Shown piece by piece: positions 42,522-55,989 of a stretch of DNA of 64,000 nucleotides. Every line of letters starts with the position of its first letter. Within the stretch, counting starts at the first letter, position 1. Below the pieces are notes generated by a model. The model saw only the letters and a program-made list of their open reading frames with translations, did not search any database and had not been told where the DNA came from. A program made the translations under genes and the position numbers. The stretch spans positions 13,144,001 through 13,208,000 of the forward strand of contig CAVNZM010000004.1 in the NCBI GenBank assembly GCA_963693365.1, written 5' to 3'. This DNA comes from Amoebidium appalachense. Taxonomy: Eukaryota > Ichthyosporea.

Positions 42522-42983
42522 TCACTTCTTTGCTGCGGCAAAGAGGTTCTTGATTTCCATCAGCGCCCACATGATGTCCTCAGCAAACCGGTCAGAGTCT
42601 GGGCGTGGGAGAGATCATGTGAGCATGCATAACACAAAAGCTATCGGTGTGGGTAGACACAGTTACGGTGTATGAATGGGTGTTTGTGCCGCAAAAACAG
42701 TGTATCATGGGCATTATATATCTCGTGAGGTTATCATCCACTAAGCAGAAAATTACCCCCACCGAGGACTGCACAGTCAATCCCCCCCCCCCCTTGATGC
42801 GCACCACGTTGGAAAACTACTTCACACACTGCGGAGTGATTTCAACACACGACAACGCATTCAGGTCTTGCCCCCCCCCCCCTCCCTCCCCCCCCCCCCC
42901 CCTCCTCCCCCCCACCCCCCCACACACACCCCGAGCAACCGTGGCAAGGAAAGCCCAAGGTGCAAGGGTATATCATAGTGCGC

Positions 42984-43032
<49 letters not shown>

Positions 43033-44926
43033 GGAGAGGGGGGGTGGGTGGGTGGGTGGGTGGGTGGGGTGGGGTGAGGTGGGGTGGGGGGGGGTGGGGA
43101 AGGGGGGGGATATGTGAGGATGCTTCACATGGGATAAAGCTCAAAGATACTAAACAACCAAAAAGCCAGCACACAGCCAAACTGGCCCACACAGTAAGGA
43201 GGGGGAGGGGGGGGGGGGGGGGGGGGGGGGGGAGAATGTTTGCATACCGGTTGTGGGGCATGAGCGTTTCGAGGACACGTGGAAGAACACACAGTGCTCC
43301 AGCACCATGTACGACACCCCGTACCTGCAGCCAGGCACACGGATCAGAACAAATCCCATCCCTCTGCCCTTCAACGGGCCCATCATAGAGATACGTGAGG
43401 ATTGGGCCTAAACCCAGGCAGCTGCAGGGGAGGACAGACAGGGAGCAGATGTGTGGTGTGGATTTGAACTAATTCTCATATGTACACAGTGGATATGCAC
43501 GAACTCTGCACCACAACACCATTTCACCACCACTCTTTTTTATCGCACAGGTATAACTTAAAATGCACACACGAGCATGCAAGCGAAAGGTGTGTGTGTG
43601 TGTGTGTGTGTGTGCACATGTGCATGCCTGGCATTTGCACGTACCCATCGTCAGCCACGGGCCCAAATCCACCACCAGGGGCATAGAAGTTCTTGTACTT
43701 GCCGTAGGTGGCCTCCCACAGGCGTGTCTGCTGCTGCGGCTATTAAAGGAAATAATGGTCAGAAACACATGCTGCACTACTACTGGTGGAATGTTACAGG
43801 GGGTGCTCGGTTCTTCTTCTAAAGCGCGGCCAAAGGGGAAAAACATGGGATGGGGAAATCTATCTAAGATGACCCTCCTGAGAACAAACGCGGCAGAGCA
43901 CAGAGATGCACAATGTGCAATACAAGGTAACGCCGCACACACAGATCCATGTCCTGTGAGCACGAATAGAATCCATACCGTCTGGCTGGTGGAGAGGCGC
44001 CAGGGCTCACTGAGTGCAGCCTTGAGGAAGTCAGACTCCACCCCCAGGCCCCGCGAGCAGATGTACAGCGCAAACAGGTGCCGGTCAACCCCTGGCCGCA
44101 TGAAGTCAGTGATAGGTTTCACAGGCGGCCACAGCTTCACGGCATGGACCAAGGGAGCATCGTGAACTGTGCACAGAAGGGGATGAAACACCACACAGAT
44201 GTGGATACAACACACCGAAGGCACGGCTTGATGTAAAAAACCGGGATGAGATGGGGGAAGAGAGGGGGGGGGGGGGGGGGGGGAGGGACTGGGAGAGGAA
44301 GGGGGGGGGGGGGGGGAGGGGGGGGGGAGGGGGGAGGAAGAGGGAGAGATAGCGAGAGAGGGGTTAGGACCTACCTTTGCCGGACATGGCCTCACGGTAG
44401 GTGTTCTGATGCTTGTCGCAGGCCTCCTTGAACAGACGGATCCTCTCGTCCACCTACCACATGCACACAGCAGTGAGATACACTCACGAGCCAACATTCC
44501 ACTACATGCTTACAACCGGAACTAAGACTTGTGTGGTTGGCGTTCCAATTGAGCAGTGGGTTGTGTCCAAAAAGAGCAATGGTTAGTGTCTCCCCAACTA
44601 CGCAAAAGTTTGTGTGTCCACAATTAGGCACTGGTGTGTGCCAGCCCAAGTGCAACAAAATAATATGATCTCTCTAATCATATTCATCCAACTTCAACAA
44701 CATCTCAGCAACACCCAAACAACCAAACGCCAACCCAGATCCACCACATCATGCAACACACCATCCACACATTAGAGAATTTGGTGAAAGAAGGGAGACA
44801 CGTACGCTCACAGACTCGTCAAACATGGACATGACAAAATCAACACTCTGGGTCGAGGCAGACCGCACAGTTTCCGTGCGGCCAAGCTGGTAGAGGCGCG
44901 TCATGGAGGACTCGTAGGTCAGCGGG

Positions 44927-45009
<83 letters not shown>

Positions 45010-45596
45010 TCGAGCCAGGCAGGAAATCAAATAAGAAGGATAAAGGTCAGTCAGAATTACGATTGAGCAAACGAAGCCATTACCTTGGCCGGAAGAAAAC
45101 GCTTCGGAACCTTATCTACCTACACCTTAGAGTTGGGCTTTCAAACTGTGCAAGCACGGAGAGGATATTGGGGCCGGGGGGGGGGGGGGGGGGGGGGAGG
45201 GGGGGGCACTGGTTTTCTATAAGAACCACCTATTTGACAAAAACAATATCCAGGAAAAATCCGTTTATAGTTGTCTTTCTTTCTTTCTTTCTTTTCTTTT
45301 TTTCTTTTTGCCCATTTATTGGGGTGGGGTGGGGGGGGGGGGGGGGAGGGGAGAGGGGGGAAGATTGGAGAAGAGATGCAGGACACATGACCGCACGGGG
45401 GAACGCACAAACTTGTTGCCCTTGTAGAAGGCCAGCTGCAGGGCCATCTGCACACAGCCATCAGGGGACACCTTGAAGGTCTTGATCAGCTCCTTGCCGT
45501 ACTCCTCAAACGGCACCACACGCAGGTCTGTGCGCCCACATGTCAGCCCCTGCCACAGCCACACACAACATATCCCCACCCAATACATAATCACCT

Positions 45597-45629
<33 letters not shown>

Positions 45630-45919
45630 TGAGGGGACATTAAAGATAATAATTGAAACAAAAGTCTTCCTCTTTTGGGCTACTTCAATCGTAACCTTGC
45701 AACCGTGTTCAAGTTGAGCTAAAATATTGCATAGTCCACACATGCATGCTGGCGCACGGTTACAGCCAGCATGAAACTACACAAAGTAACAGCGAAAGGA
45801 GAGAGGATGTCGGTCGGGTGGGGTGCCACTAGGTGGTGTTGGTTATTTTTTATTTTTATTTCATTTTTATTTCATTTTTATTTTTATTTTTATTTTTAAT
45901 TTATTATTTTTTTATTTTT

Positions 45920-45959
<40 letters not shown>

Positions 45960-46046
45960 AAAGAGAGAGAACCACAGTATGTGTGTGTGCGAGTGAGTGT
46001 GCGAGCAAGTAAATGTGTATGTGAGTCTGTCTATGTTGTGTGTCAG

Positions 46047-46077
<31 letters not shown>

Positions 46078-46635
46078 GGGGGGGATGGGTGGGGGGGGGG
46101 GGAGGGGATAACGTACGCAGGTTGTCGATGAGGAGCTGGTTGGCCAGAATGGCCTCCTCAACAGCCGCCTTGGCCTGTGGCAGAGGAGATTATCATCAGC
46201 CTACGGCAAAAGCAGGACCATTTTAGTGACCTTGTGGAAGAGGATATTTGTATCGAAACAGGCCAATCTATCGTGACCGTGTAGTACAGTAATCTCTGTC
46301 TGATGATAGGCCCCATGGTGGGGATCACTTACCATACATCACACCGGTCATTGAATCTAGTGTCCACAATGAGTGTATTGATGCCCCTTCTGTCTGGCTG
46401 AGAAAACTCGGAATGCATTAGGGGAGGTGCATGCACGTGTGCCTCTGTGTATGTGTGCGTGTGTGTGAGTGCACGTACGGGCTGGCTGAAGCTCCACACG
46501 AGGCACAGGGGCTGGGACAGGGCTCTGCGCTTGGCTCCCAGGGGCACCACACAGCGGCCCTTGCTGTCATACGATCCCTCCACATTCTCTGCACCAAAAA
46601 GGCCACATCAGACTTCTGCCCACCTTTCATATATT

Positions 46636-46675
<40 letters not shown>

Positions 46676-49385
46676 ACACACCCCCTCTTCCCGCAACAAC
46701 AACAACAACAACAATTACCAAAAAAAAAAACAAAAAAAAAAAAAACAAAAAAAAAACGCCCCAATCCTCAAATTCCATTTTCTTGCAATCACGACCACTT
46801 TTCGTTAGTTGGCTATTAAAGTTGGTCGCCAAGGCTCTTACTAAGTCTCCTCCCTACAACGGCCACCAATTTTCCTACTTTTTTTTTATAGGTTTATTAC
46901 TGCCCTTGTTTCCCTCCACGAATCCACACCATTTCTCCTCATGCCCTGAACCCCGCCTGTGTGTTCGTGTGTGCTGTGTTTACTCACCGACAAACATGGT
47001 GGTCTCCCACATGTGGCCAATGACAGGCGCATCTGCCCAGGCATGCTCGCAGTTCAACCCGGCCTGCGGCAACCACACATTAGAGAGAGGAAAAAGTGGA
47101 ATTTAGATAAGGGGGGTTGAAGGAGGGCAGCTAGAACTCAAAATGGGATTATGCATGTACAGCAAAGACATCGGGTAAAAAGGTGAACGTTAGTTTTCAT
47201 TAAGCGAAAAGAAGATGCAACCAAAACAAGGTAAGTGATATCACATCACAGATGTAGGATACTCTTCGTGGACATCATGGACGTCAGCGAAGTCCTTCTT
47301 GTAATATGCACATATCAGCACGAAGTTTCCTTGAGTTACACTACGACGGGAAGACGGAAATTAAGAAGGATGATAAAGTGGGGGGAGGGTGTTGACCCAT
47401 CAAGAAAGCACATTTATAGCGCTGGTGTATGGTTCCCAAATACAGTACCTTGCCGTTTGCGTAGACAATGAGGTTGAATGACTTGTCAAACCAACGGTCG
47501 AAGCCCTTGCCGTGCAGCGACAGCTTGCCGTGCTCCGTCAATGTGTCGGGGGCCTCCGAGTCCAGCACCAGTACAAACATGGCCTTCTCGATCAGCTGCA
47601 AAGGATTGGAGGATACGTGTCAGCGCACAGTCCAGCTCCTGGCGCCCGCAATATGATCATAAAAATGTTTTCTCCACACATTCCTTAACAGGCTAACTTT
47701 ACTGTTTTAGCCTTGCCTCAAAGAGCTTCAAATCGATACAGTATCCACACCCAGCATCTCAGTTGCTTAACAAGTGTTGCAACAGACACAATCTACATAA
47801 TAAGTTCAAAGCCCTCCGAGGCCGGGACCATCCTTCGAAACGACCGGCAGACTGACGAAACGGTGATCGATCAAAAACTACGGACATCTGCAAACAGTGC
47901 GATCGAATGTGAAAGGAACGTTGGTGATTTAGGGGCTTGCAGGAGACCACAGACAGGCGGAAGTCCGAACAACAGACGTGAACAGAAGACCGAACAAAAG
48001 ACACGAACAAGGGAGAAAAAAAGAAAAGAACGACGAAAAGTTTCTACAGACACCTACAACAGTGTGATCGAAAGGTGAAGGAAACCTTAATGAGAGGGGA
48101 GCTTTGCAGGAAACTACAGACAGGAAGAAGTACGAACTATAGACGCAAACAAGAAAGAAAGTGGGTTCGAACCCCACTTTCATCATTTTTTTCTTTTCTT
48201 TTCATAACGACCGACGGACCGAGCAAAACGGTGATCGATCAATAACTACAGACACCTGCAAACAGTGTGATTGAAGTGCGATGGAAGCCTTTAGCCTATC
48301 AGGTGCTTGAAGGAAATAGGAAGAAGTAAAAACAAACGGCGCAAACAAAAAAAAAAAAAAAAAAAGAAGAAATGATGAGAGTGGGGTTCGAACCCACGCC
48401 CCCGAAGAGACTGGTGCCTAAAACCAGCGCCTTAGACCACTCGGCCATCTCACCGTTGTGATAGGTCGAGCCCCGCGTGCTAATCATGGAAACCCACGCT
48501 TCCTAAAAGGCAGGTGCCTAAAACCAGCACCTTCATGAGAGCACTGAAGTACCTGCACTCGGATGACCAAGCCACTGGGGGACTGGGGTTACGGCAAAAA
48601 AGTGCAGCGGGCCGTACAAGTTCATTTCGCGATCAGTGCCATATTGTCACCAATCATGACTCCCATGTCATCCGACCGCAATCATGACAGCTTCCCATCA
48701 TGGGGCCTGGGGCCCGCCTTGCCTCCCGGCGTCCGGCAATGCGTGCACACACCAGCAAGAAATGCCCGCCGGCTTAGTCCGTAAGGCATCAAATGATCAT
48801 GAAAAGGGAGATGAGGGGAGGAGGGAGGAAGGGTTTGGGGAAAGTCAAAGACACGCACCTCGAGGGACTGGCGGTTGACGCCGTGGCTGAAGAAGACCTC
48901 CCGTGCCTCGGCCCACTTGTCTCGGTCCAAGCCCGTCAGTGCCGCCACCTGCTGCTCCGTGGCCGACGGCTCCTTGGTGCTGGCCTCCTCCGCGATCCGC
49001 TCAAGCTGCCTGCACACGTCGACTGAATGTCAGGAATATTGGCACTTGGTAAGGAGGGCTCAGAGGTTCGGATCCAATCAATATTTTTGTTTTGTCAGCC
49101 AAATGGAAGGGAACAAGACACCCTGAAAGACAAAATCTAGACAGAGCTTCTCGACCACTAATCGATAATGTCCATTAGAATGTGTCAGTAACCACCTGTG
49201 GTAGTTGCTGCTCGCGGCAGCCTGAGACGCCAAGGAAAAACGGAAATCATGGTTGTAATTGATATCCAACAGGACATAAATACACTTGCGGAAATGCAAC
49301 AGGTTGAAGCTTACATCGTAAGCCTGCACAAGTTTCGGCTTGCCGTGGGTGGGTGTGATGGTGAATGGCTTTTTTTTTTTTTTTT

Positions 49386-49448
<63 letters not shown>

Positions 49449-49873
49449 GATTTTTGCATGTATTTGTGCTGTGACGTGGTCACCGTGAGTCGAGGTGGTG
49501 GGGGGCACCGGCGGGGCGGGACGGGGCGGGAGGGGGGTGGGGGTAGAATCTGTGTGTAACAACGGGCGCAGGGGGCAGGGAGGAAGGGGGAGGGGAGGGG
49601 GGGTTATACCCTTCGATCTCGAAAGCATGGAGCGGCTTGCCGAGGTCGCTGTAGAGTTCGAGCACAAAGTAGCTGCCCTTGACGAAGACCACAATGTGCC
49701 GTGACTCGTTACGGTCCAGGTGCACTGGGTGGGTATGTGCGGTGAGTGCGTGCGTGTGATTGCATGTACGTGTTTTAGTGCCGGCAGGCTGCTTGTGTGT
49801 GCGCGTAGGCGCATGCAAATGTATGTGTGCTGGGGTGTTCATACACCGTTTTTTGTGTTGTGCATGCCTTTTG

Positions 49874-49907
<34 letters not shown>

Positions 49908-50008
49908 CTGTGCGTGGATTCGCTGAAAGACTGCTCGTGTAGATAACGGGCTGGCCAAGCATTTAAAGGGGCTTTTTGTTTGTGGAGAGAGTTGAAGGCA
50001 ACCGGGGG

Positions 50009-50049
<41 letters not shown>

Positions 50050-50603
50050 GGAGTGCACAGTACGGAGCACGAATTTACAACGGATGACGCTACACACACC
50101 TATCATCCACAGTATTCACATTTCAACCCACCCCCTTCTTGCCCGATTTTCAACATGGCGGGAAGAGGGGAGGCAAGTAAGGAGTGTTCTTTTTACTGTG
50201 GCGGGGGAATGGTCCAAGGTGCATAACGTATGGGGTAACGGTAGCAACGTTTTCATATGCGTGCCATGACAAGCTATACCTCAAGATCTCAAATGAATTT
50301 TCATTGGTGGTATTCCATTTTCTCTTTTTCTCTATCGTTGTCTCATACCCCTAATTTTCTGGAGATATAAGGGAGGGGTAGGGAGTGGGGGTTGAGTACA
50401 GATTTGGTCACCGCCCTTCTTTGGTATGCGTGTGGTGGAGAACATGCGGCGGTACTGCTCCATGCACAGGGGCACCGTGTCACGGATCACCTGCACAGCA
50501 CATCATAAGCACACAGGACACACCAAGGCAGGCAGGGCAAACCCTGGTGAGTGTGCAACAAAAAAGGTAAGGAGGGCAGGGTGGACATCGGCGGGAGGGG
50601 GAG

Positions 50604-50643
<40 letters not shown>

Positions 50644-50755
50644 TGAATGCGCCATAAAGCACAAATTAACAACGAAGAACACAACACAGATCGCAAACTT
50701 GGCAAAGATTATGCATATTAAGTTGAAGGAGGAGGGGTAGGGGTAGGGGTGGGGT

Positions 50756-50794
<39 letters not shown>

Positions 50795-51069
50795 GAGGGG
50801 CAGGACTGGAACAGTGACAGTCTGGGGACAAGACACAAATATACGACGAACCAGTAAAAGCCATCGTGAATGGATGACTTGAGGTGGTGTGCATTGTGCA
50901 TGTTCTCTAAAAGAATGCAACCCCTCCCACGTCCTACAACCTGCCCCCTCCCCCCCCCCCCCCCCCCCCCCCCTCCCCCCCCTTCCGAGTAAAAGCTGGG
51001 TACATGTCTTTGACAGAGGGTTCCCACTCCAACCCCCCCCCCCTCCCCCTCCCCCCCAAAAAAAAACAT

Positions 51070-51103
<34 letters not shown>

Positions 51104-52043
51104 AAACTGGCACGCTTGCATAAGCCTATAACCTCTGCCACTACCCCACGTTAGTACTGTTTAAGCACCGAGATCCCAGGGGCCGGAGCCAAGGCAAGAG
51201 CACGAAGAATGGGAGGCACTCACCAATGGCTCGAGGGTCTCACGGTCCACCGACTGCTTGAACCGGAGAATGGCTGAGATCAGGCCGGCAGCCCGGGAGC
51301 ACGGGTGGTGGGTGGGGATGATGTTGACCACGTCACTCACATAGTAGTTGCTGTGTGTGTGTGTGTATGTGTGTGTGTGTGTGTGTGATCACAGTGTAAC
51401 ATATCAGCATGGGTAGGTCTTTTAGCAACAGAGAAGCCATTGGGAGGGATGGGGAAGGGGGGTGGGGGGGGGGGGGGGAGCACAAAAAATCAAGGGATTT
51501 CAAACCATCAACTGGTCTAAGCTTGCATTACTCTGATGACCATGATAGGGCAGAAACGCACAACCATAGCACACACCCAAGTCACCCTCTTATCTTCGTT
51601 CCCCAGTCACACCTGCATGCGTGACACACACACGCCCGAAACGCGCGCGAGCACACTCACACACTCTCATACACACACACTACATACCTGTTGATCAGGA
51701 TTGGGGCCCGGGGGAAGAGGTAGACATAGCGCTCCCACCAGTCTGTCACCTGCTCGGCGTATGGTCAGAATGGGCTGCAGGCACAGGCACAGACACATGT
51801 TCAACCCCCCCGGTCGGGGAGGGGGGGGGGGGGGGGGGGGGGAGGGGGTTCCGGGCCCCTAATATTTCGCGGCACAAGTCGGGGTGGGATGCTCGAAAGG
51901 GGGGTGAAGGAGAAGGGTGGGGCGCGGGGTACACACTATTTTGTAACGGTTAGGAGGAGATTTGCAATGGATTGGGGGGGATGCACTTCAAAGCGTCAAC
52001 AGGGAATCGGGAATCGGGGGGGGGGGGGGGGGGGGGGGGGGAG

Positions 52044-52074
<31 letters not shown>

Positions 52075-53261
52075 GGGGGGGGAGGGGGGTTTGCCATTTT
52101 TTTTCGACGGGGGTAAGAGCCAGGGGGGTGGGGGATACACGCTGTTTCGACTAGGAAAGGGGGGGGGGGGGGAGGGGGAGAAGGATAGGAGCAAAATGAA
52201 AAAAGAAAGGTTACATGCAAATATTTTTAGGAACATGCCACTCACATAGTTGTCAGCCAGCCAGGACTTGAGGACCAGATAGCGCTGCAGGCGAGGCCCC
52301 TCTGTCCTGAGGAAGGCTGCGGCAAGGCTCTTGTTCTTGGCCACCTGTGCACGTGCATTGTGACCATGAGCATCCTGCATGTGCATTCAAACAGAGTAAC
52401 GGCATGTCCATGCAACTTGGTGGCTCCCTCAGATTTCGCATGTCTATCAGGGATGTGCTTGTGCTCATGCCGTGCCTATCTCTTATCGGCCTCCCCTCAA
52501 CCCGTCCCAGACCAATCCCCCCCCCCCCCCCCCCCCCCCCACATACACACCCTGCCCTTCACCACGACACTGGACAAACCTCCCACCCTATTGGTCGGCA
52601 CACAAAGAAAACTAATGCTACTGGTGTAAAAGCTAGTAAGTCTAGTAAGTCAGCAAGGCCAGCTACAGACAAGAACGACTCCGGGGTGGAGGGGCAAGGT
52701 TGAGTGAATACAGATGGTCCATCCTGAAATGTTTCGATCTGACTGATGCATGCATGCAGGTCCCTGATTCGCAAATTGATTTGTGATTTGTTCGCACGCG
52801 TACGGAAACTTGTAAAACCAAGGCTTCTAGGATGGAGATTAGGGGTGGTGGGTGGATAATGGGTGGGTGGCATGGTGGCAGTGCGTGGGCTTTGAGGCTG
52901 TTGGGGGGGAGGGGGGCAGGCGGGGGGATTAGGATCATTAGGGGAAGTGAGTGCGTAATGGGTGGGTGGTATGATGTCGGTGGGTGGGTTGGGGACATTT
53001 TTTGGGAAGGGGGAAGAAGAAGGTTTTGAGCGGATAGAGGGGGCAAAGGGCAGGCACCTCAGCCGGAGGGAGCACAGACTCGATGGATGTGAGGTAGCGG
53101 TCGACAGTATCCTTCAGGCCAGGGACTGAGGCAGGCCAAACAAGAGGGGGGGAGGGGGGAGGGTTGGGGGTTGAGGGGCAGTGTAATGTAATATGGAATG
53201 TTAGGTGCCGGTTCACATTGATAAAAAAACACAAACTTAATGCTCTGCCGTGTTGGTTACC

Positions 53262-53298
<37 letters not shown>

Positions 53299-53733
53299 CC
53301 CTGCCCCCCACCCCTCTCCCCCACCACCACCACCACCACCACCACACACACCCCCGGTCCTAAGCCCCTTATTCCCTTTTGCAAAAACAAACACAAATTT
53401 AATGCTCTGCCGTGTCAGTTACCAGCATTCCCTCCCCCCCCCCCCCCCCCCCCCCCCCCCTTTCCTCTCCCCCCTCTCCCACACCACCACCACCACCACC
53501 ACCACCGCACCACCGTCACCCACACCCTCGGCCCCAATCCCCTTTATTCCCTTTTTGCAAACGTTAAACTTCCCCACCCTCTCACATACTGTACCCCTCC
53601 CAGATACTTCTGTTTAGCCCCTCTCTCTTGGTCTGCACCACCGTACCCTCACCCTCACTCTAACAATTACAACGGCATGGACTCTTACCCCCCCCCCCCC
53701 CCCCCTTCCCCCCCCTTTCCTTCCCCCACGCCA

Positions 53734-53779
<46 letters not shown>

Positions 53780-54357
53780 GGCCAGTCCCTTCCTCTAAAC
53801 ATGAAATCCGTACCTTTCCATTAACACTCTCCCTCCTTCCCCCCCGTTTCCCACTTCTTCAAACTCCTCTCGCACCATGCAGATGTGTTGCTAGCGGCCA
53901 TGCTCTGCAACCTCCCCCTCCCTTCCCCCCCTCACAACTCCCCCCCCCCCCCCCCCCAACCCCCCGTTAAGCGGGGCGAAAATCAAACACACATACCGGG
54001 GAGCTGAGGCAGAGAGCGGCTGAAGCTGAACAGCAGAGGGTGACGGCCAGTAAGAGCTTGCACCAGGGCCTGCAAATGATTGGTCAGCGCACCGTGTGCA
54101 AGACGGGGAGTGTGTGTGCATATTCCCCCCCTCCTCCCCCCTCCCCTTCCCCTCGTGGAGGGGGGGGGGGGGGGGGGGGGTACTGGGAGAAGGAAGGGGG
54201 AGGGGGTTGGGGGTTTGAGGCGAAGGGAGATTGGCCTCTTGCATGTTTCAATGCACCCTAGCCGAGCAATACTCAACCCGACTTAGGGCATCGAACACAG
54301 AGGCTTGAAAGGCATGATGTGGTTTGTAGGATGTGGACGACATGTTATTGTGACGTG

Positions 54358-54396
<39 letters not shown>

Positions 54397-54657
54397 TCGA
54401 GGCTCAGTTTAGCACATCCAACCCTTGTATTCAGAAATCCTGTCATCACCCTGCCTTACCCTCCAATCCCCCCACCCTCTTCCTTACACCAATATATGAG
54501 AAACCCAAACCTTAACATCACTTGATCATCCTGATTAACGAAGATCTTTCCGTGCTGGAAATCCTCCCCCCTCCGCCCCCCTTTTTACCTCCATCTCCCT
54601 TCACCAACCCTCCCCCATTCCTCCTTTCTTGCTCTCTCCCCCCTTCCCCCCCTTCCG

Positions 54658-54693
<36 letters not shown>

Positions 54694-55989
54694 CCGCCCC
54701 TCCCCCCAATCACCACACCCCCACAAGTCCCACCGACAAAACTTTACACCAAGCCCGTTCAATCAATACACCATGCATTCCATCCAACCAAGAACAAAAA
54801 TAATCCGTCCAAATTCGACACCACAAGACCCAAGAACAGCATACAAGCACACACAGCACACTCATGGCACGTACCCCCCAGAGCAGCACCCGCTTGCTCT
54901 GTGTGCGTGGCTGCTGGTAGAGCCATCCACGGTAGGACAGGAGGGTGCGCAGGGCCATGCGGCGCAGCACCAGCAGAGAGAAGAACACCCCCGTGCCAGC
55001 AACAGCAGACGTGATGGCCACACGCCCAATGCGCTGCCCGGCCCTATAGTGCAGGTTGCAGATCAGCTTGGTGCATGTTAGGACAGGTATAGCAGTGATG
55101 ACCACTAGCCACTACGGCAGCCATTTCTCTTGCTTCGTTATTATGTACGCGCAATGCTGGGTTAAACACGATTACCTTTTCTTCGGTGGTATTAAACTGT
55201 TGGCTAGAGACAAACAGAATTTAGATTTGGCTAGGCAAGGGGAACAAAGGACAGATATGTGACAACTACAAGCTTGAGCTTCGTGGGCCGTGGAGGAAGG
55301 CCTTCCGGAAACTTGCGGAGGAGGAGGCGCCGGGGGGGGGGGGGGGGGGGGAGAGAGGGGGGGGGGGGGGGGAAGAACCAGGGGGGAGAGGCGTGTGGGG
55401 AGGGGGGAGGGAGGAAAGGGGGGACAGGGGAGGGGGGTAACTTACCAAGACGGGAGCTGGTTGGCAAAGCCCCAAAGGCCCTGCCTGATAGCCCGAATCC
55501 CGGGCAGGTTTCCAGCACGGGCAGACATCATCACGGCAGGAGGGGCACAGACTGAGAAGAAGTAGCTGAACCAAGAATGGGGGAAGATGGCGTTCTTGAG
55601 CTCATTGCGGAAGTCATAGACACGCCGTTTCATCATGCGCAGGAACTGAGAGAACGTGAAACATGAGTGGGGAGCCGGTGCTTGAGAAATAAAGCAGAGG
55701 GAGAATATGCCTTAAGATCCTACAAGCACCCCTGCCGCCAACCAAATCAATTCCAATGCACTCGGGAATCATGTATCTTCGTGCACCCCATACACAATTC
55801 TACCACACCGAAAACTTAGTACGAGGGATCCAGAACCACAGCCAAGGAACGAACACCTACACGGATGAATGACTTGCGGAACGAAATGCTGAAGATGTCG
55901 TCGTCATCTTGCTGCAGCACAATCTTGGTCGGCTTCTGTCCTGGAATCTCCGAGGACAGAAGGTGGACGGCGGCATGGGCCTCAGCCAT
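42522..55989 (-). CDS. CPT1: Carnitine O-palmitoyltransferase 1
   Basis: Outer-mitochondrial-membrane enzyme making acylcarnitine from long-chain acyl-CoA, the entry step of beta-oxidation. Exons: 55989-55861, 55645-55446, 55043-54875, 54069-53997, 53125-53058, 52344-52246, 51749-51688, 51350-51224, 50490-50400, 49724-49610, 49009-48859, 47595-47449, 47063-46988, 46588-46479, 46174-46117, 45527-45409, 44928-44806, 44453-44375, 44166-43979, 43739-43645, 43324-43248 and 42598-42522; 810 aa (human CPT1A 773). The N-terminus MAEAHAAV matches the regulatory segment of animal CPT1. TM helices at about aa 68-84 and 118-136. Catalytic His484 in [13 protein letters not shown] motif at 724-726 in [23 protein letters not shown] near the C-terminus. 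About 25 extra residues precede GVDRHLF, in exon 19. All phases close. Confidence 0.96.
44930..45008. repeat. (GT)n microsatellite
   Basis: About 80 bp of perfect GT (CA on the CPT1 strand). It lies directly upstream of the acceptor of CPT1 exon 17, so it takes the place of a conventional pyrimidine tract. Confidence 0.95.
48161..48186 (+). pseudogene. tRNA-Leu 3'-end fragment
   Basis: gtgggttcgaaccccacttt followed by catcat and a T run matches the T arm and acceptor 3' strand of the tRNA-Leu at 48373-48454, but lies on the opposite strand and has no 5' part. Confidence 0.7.
48373..48454 (-). tRNA. tRNA-Leu, anticodon TAG
   Basis: 82 nt on the minus strand. The acceptor stem GGTGAGA pairs with TCTCATC (one G-T), followed by discriminator A. 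The D arm is GGCCGAGTGGTCTAAGGC. The anticodon arm CTGGTTTTAGGCACCAG carries TAG at 34-36. A long variable arm follows, as expected for leucine, and the T arm GTGGGTTCGAACCCCAC is intact. No intron is present. A T-rich stretch follows its 3' end (the A run at 48348-48365 on the plus strand), suitable as a Pol III terminator. It sits inside CPT1 intron 11, in the same orientation as CPT1. Confidence 0.95.
48490..48541 (-). pseudogene. Degenerate tRNA-Leu copy
   Basis: Contains caggtgcctaaaaccagcac, closely matching the anticodon arm of the neighbouring tRNA gene, with diverged D-arm and variable-arm sequences. It is probably a decayed tandem duplicate. Confidence 0.6.
49371..49447. repeat. T run followed by a long G run
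   Basis: About 25 T then about 52 G in CPT1 intron 10 (poly-C then poly-A on the CPT1 strand). It gives rise only to homopolymeric false frames. Confidence 0.9.
53223..53550. repeat. Imperfect tandem duplication of about 165 bp
   Basis: aatgctctgccgtgt, a C run, a (CCA)n block and a segment ending in ccccttattccctttt occur twice in succession in CPT1 intron 4. Confidence 0.8.
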
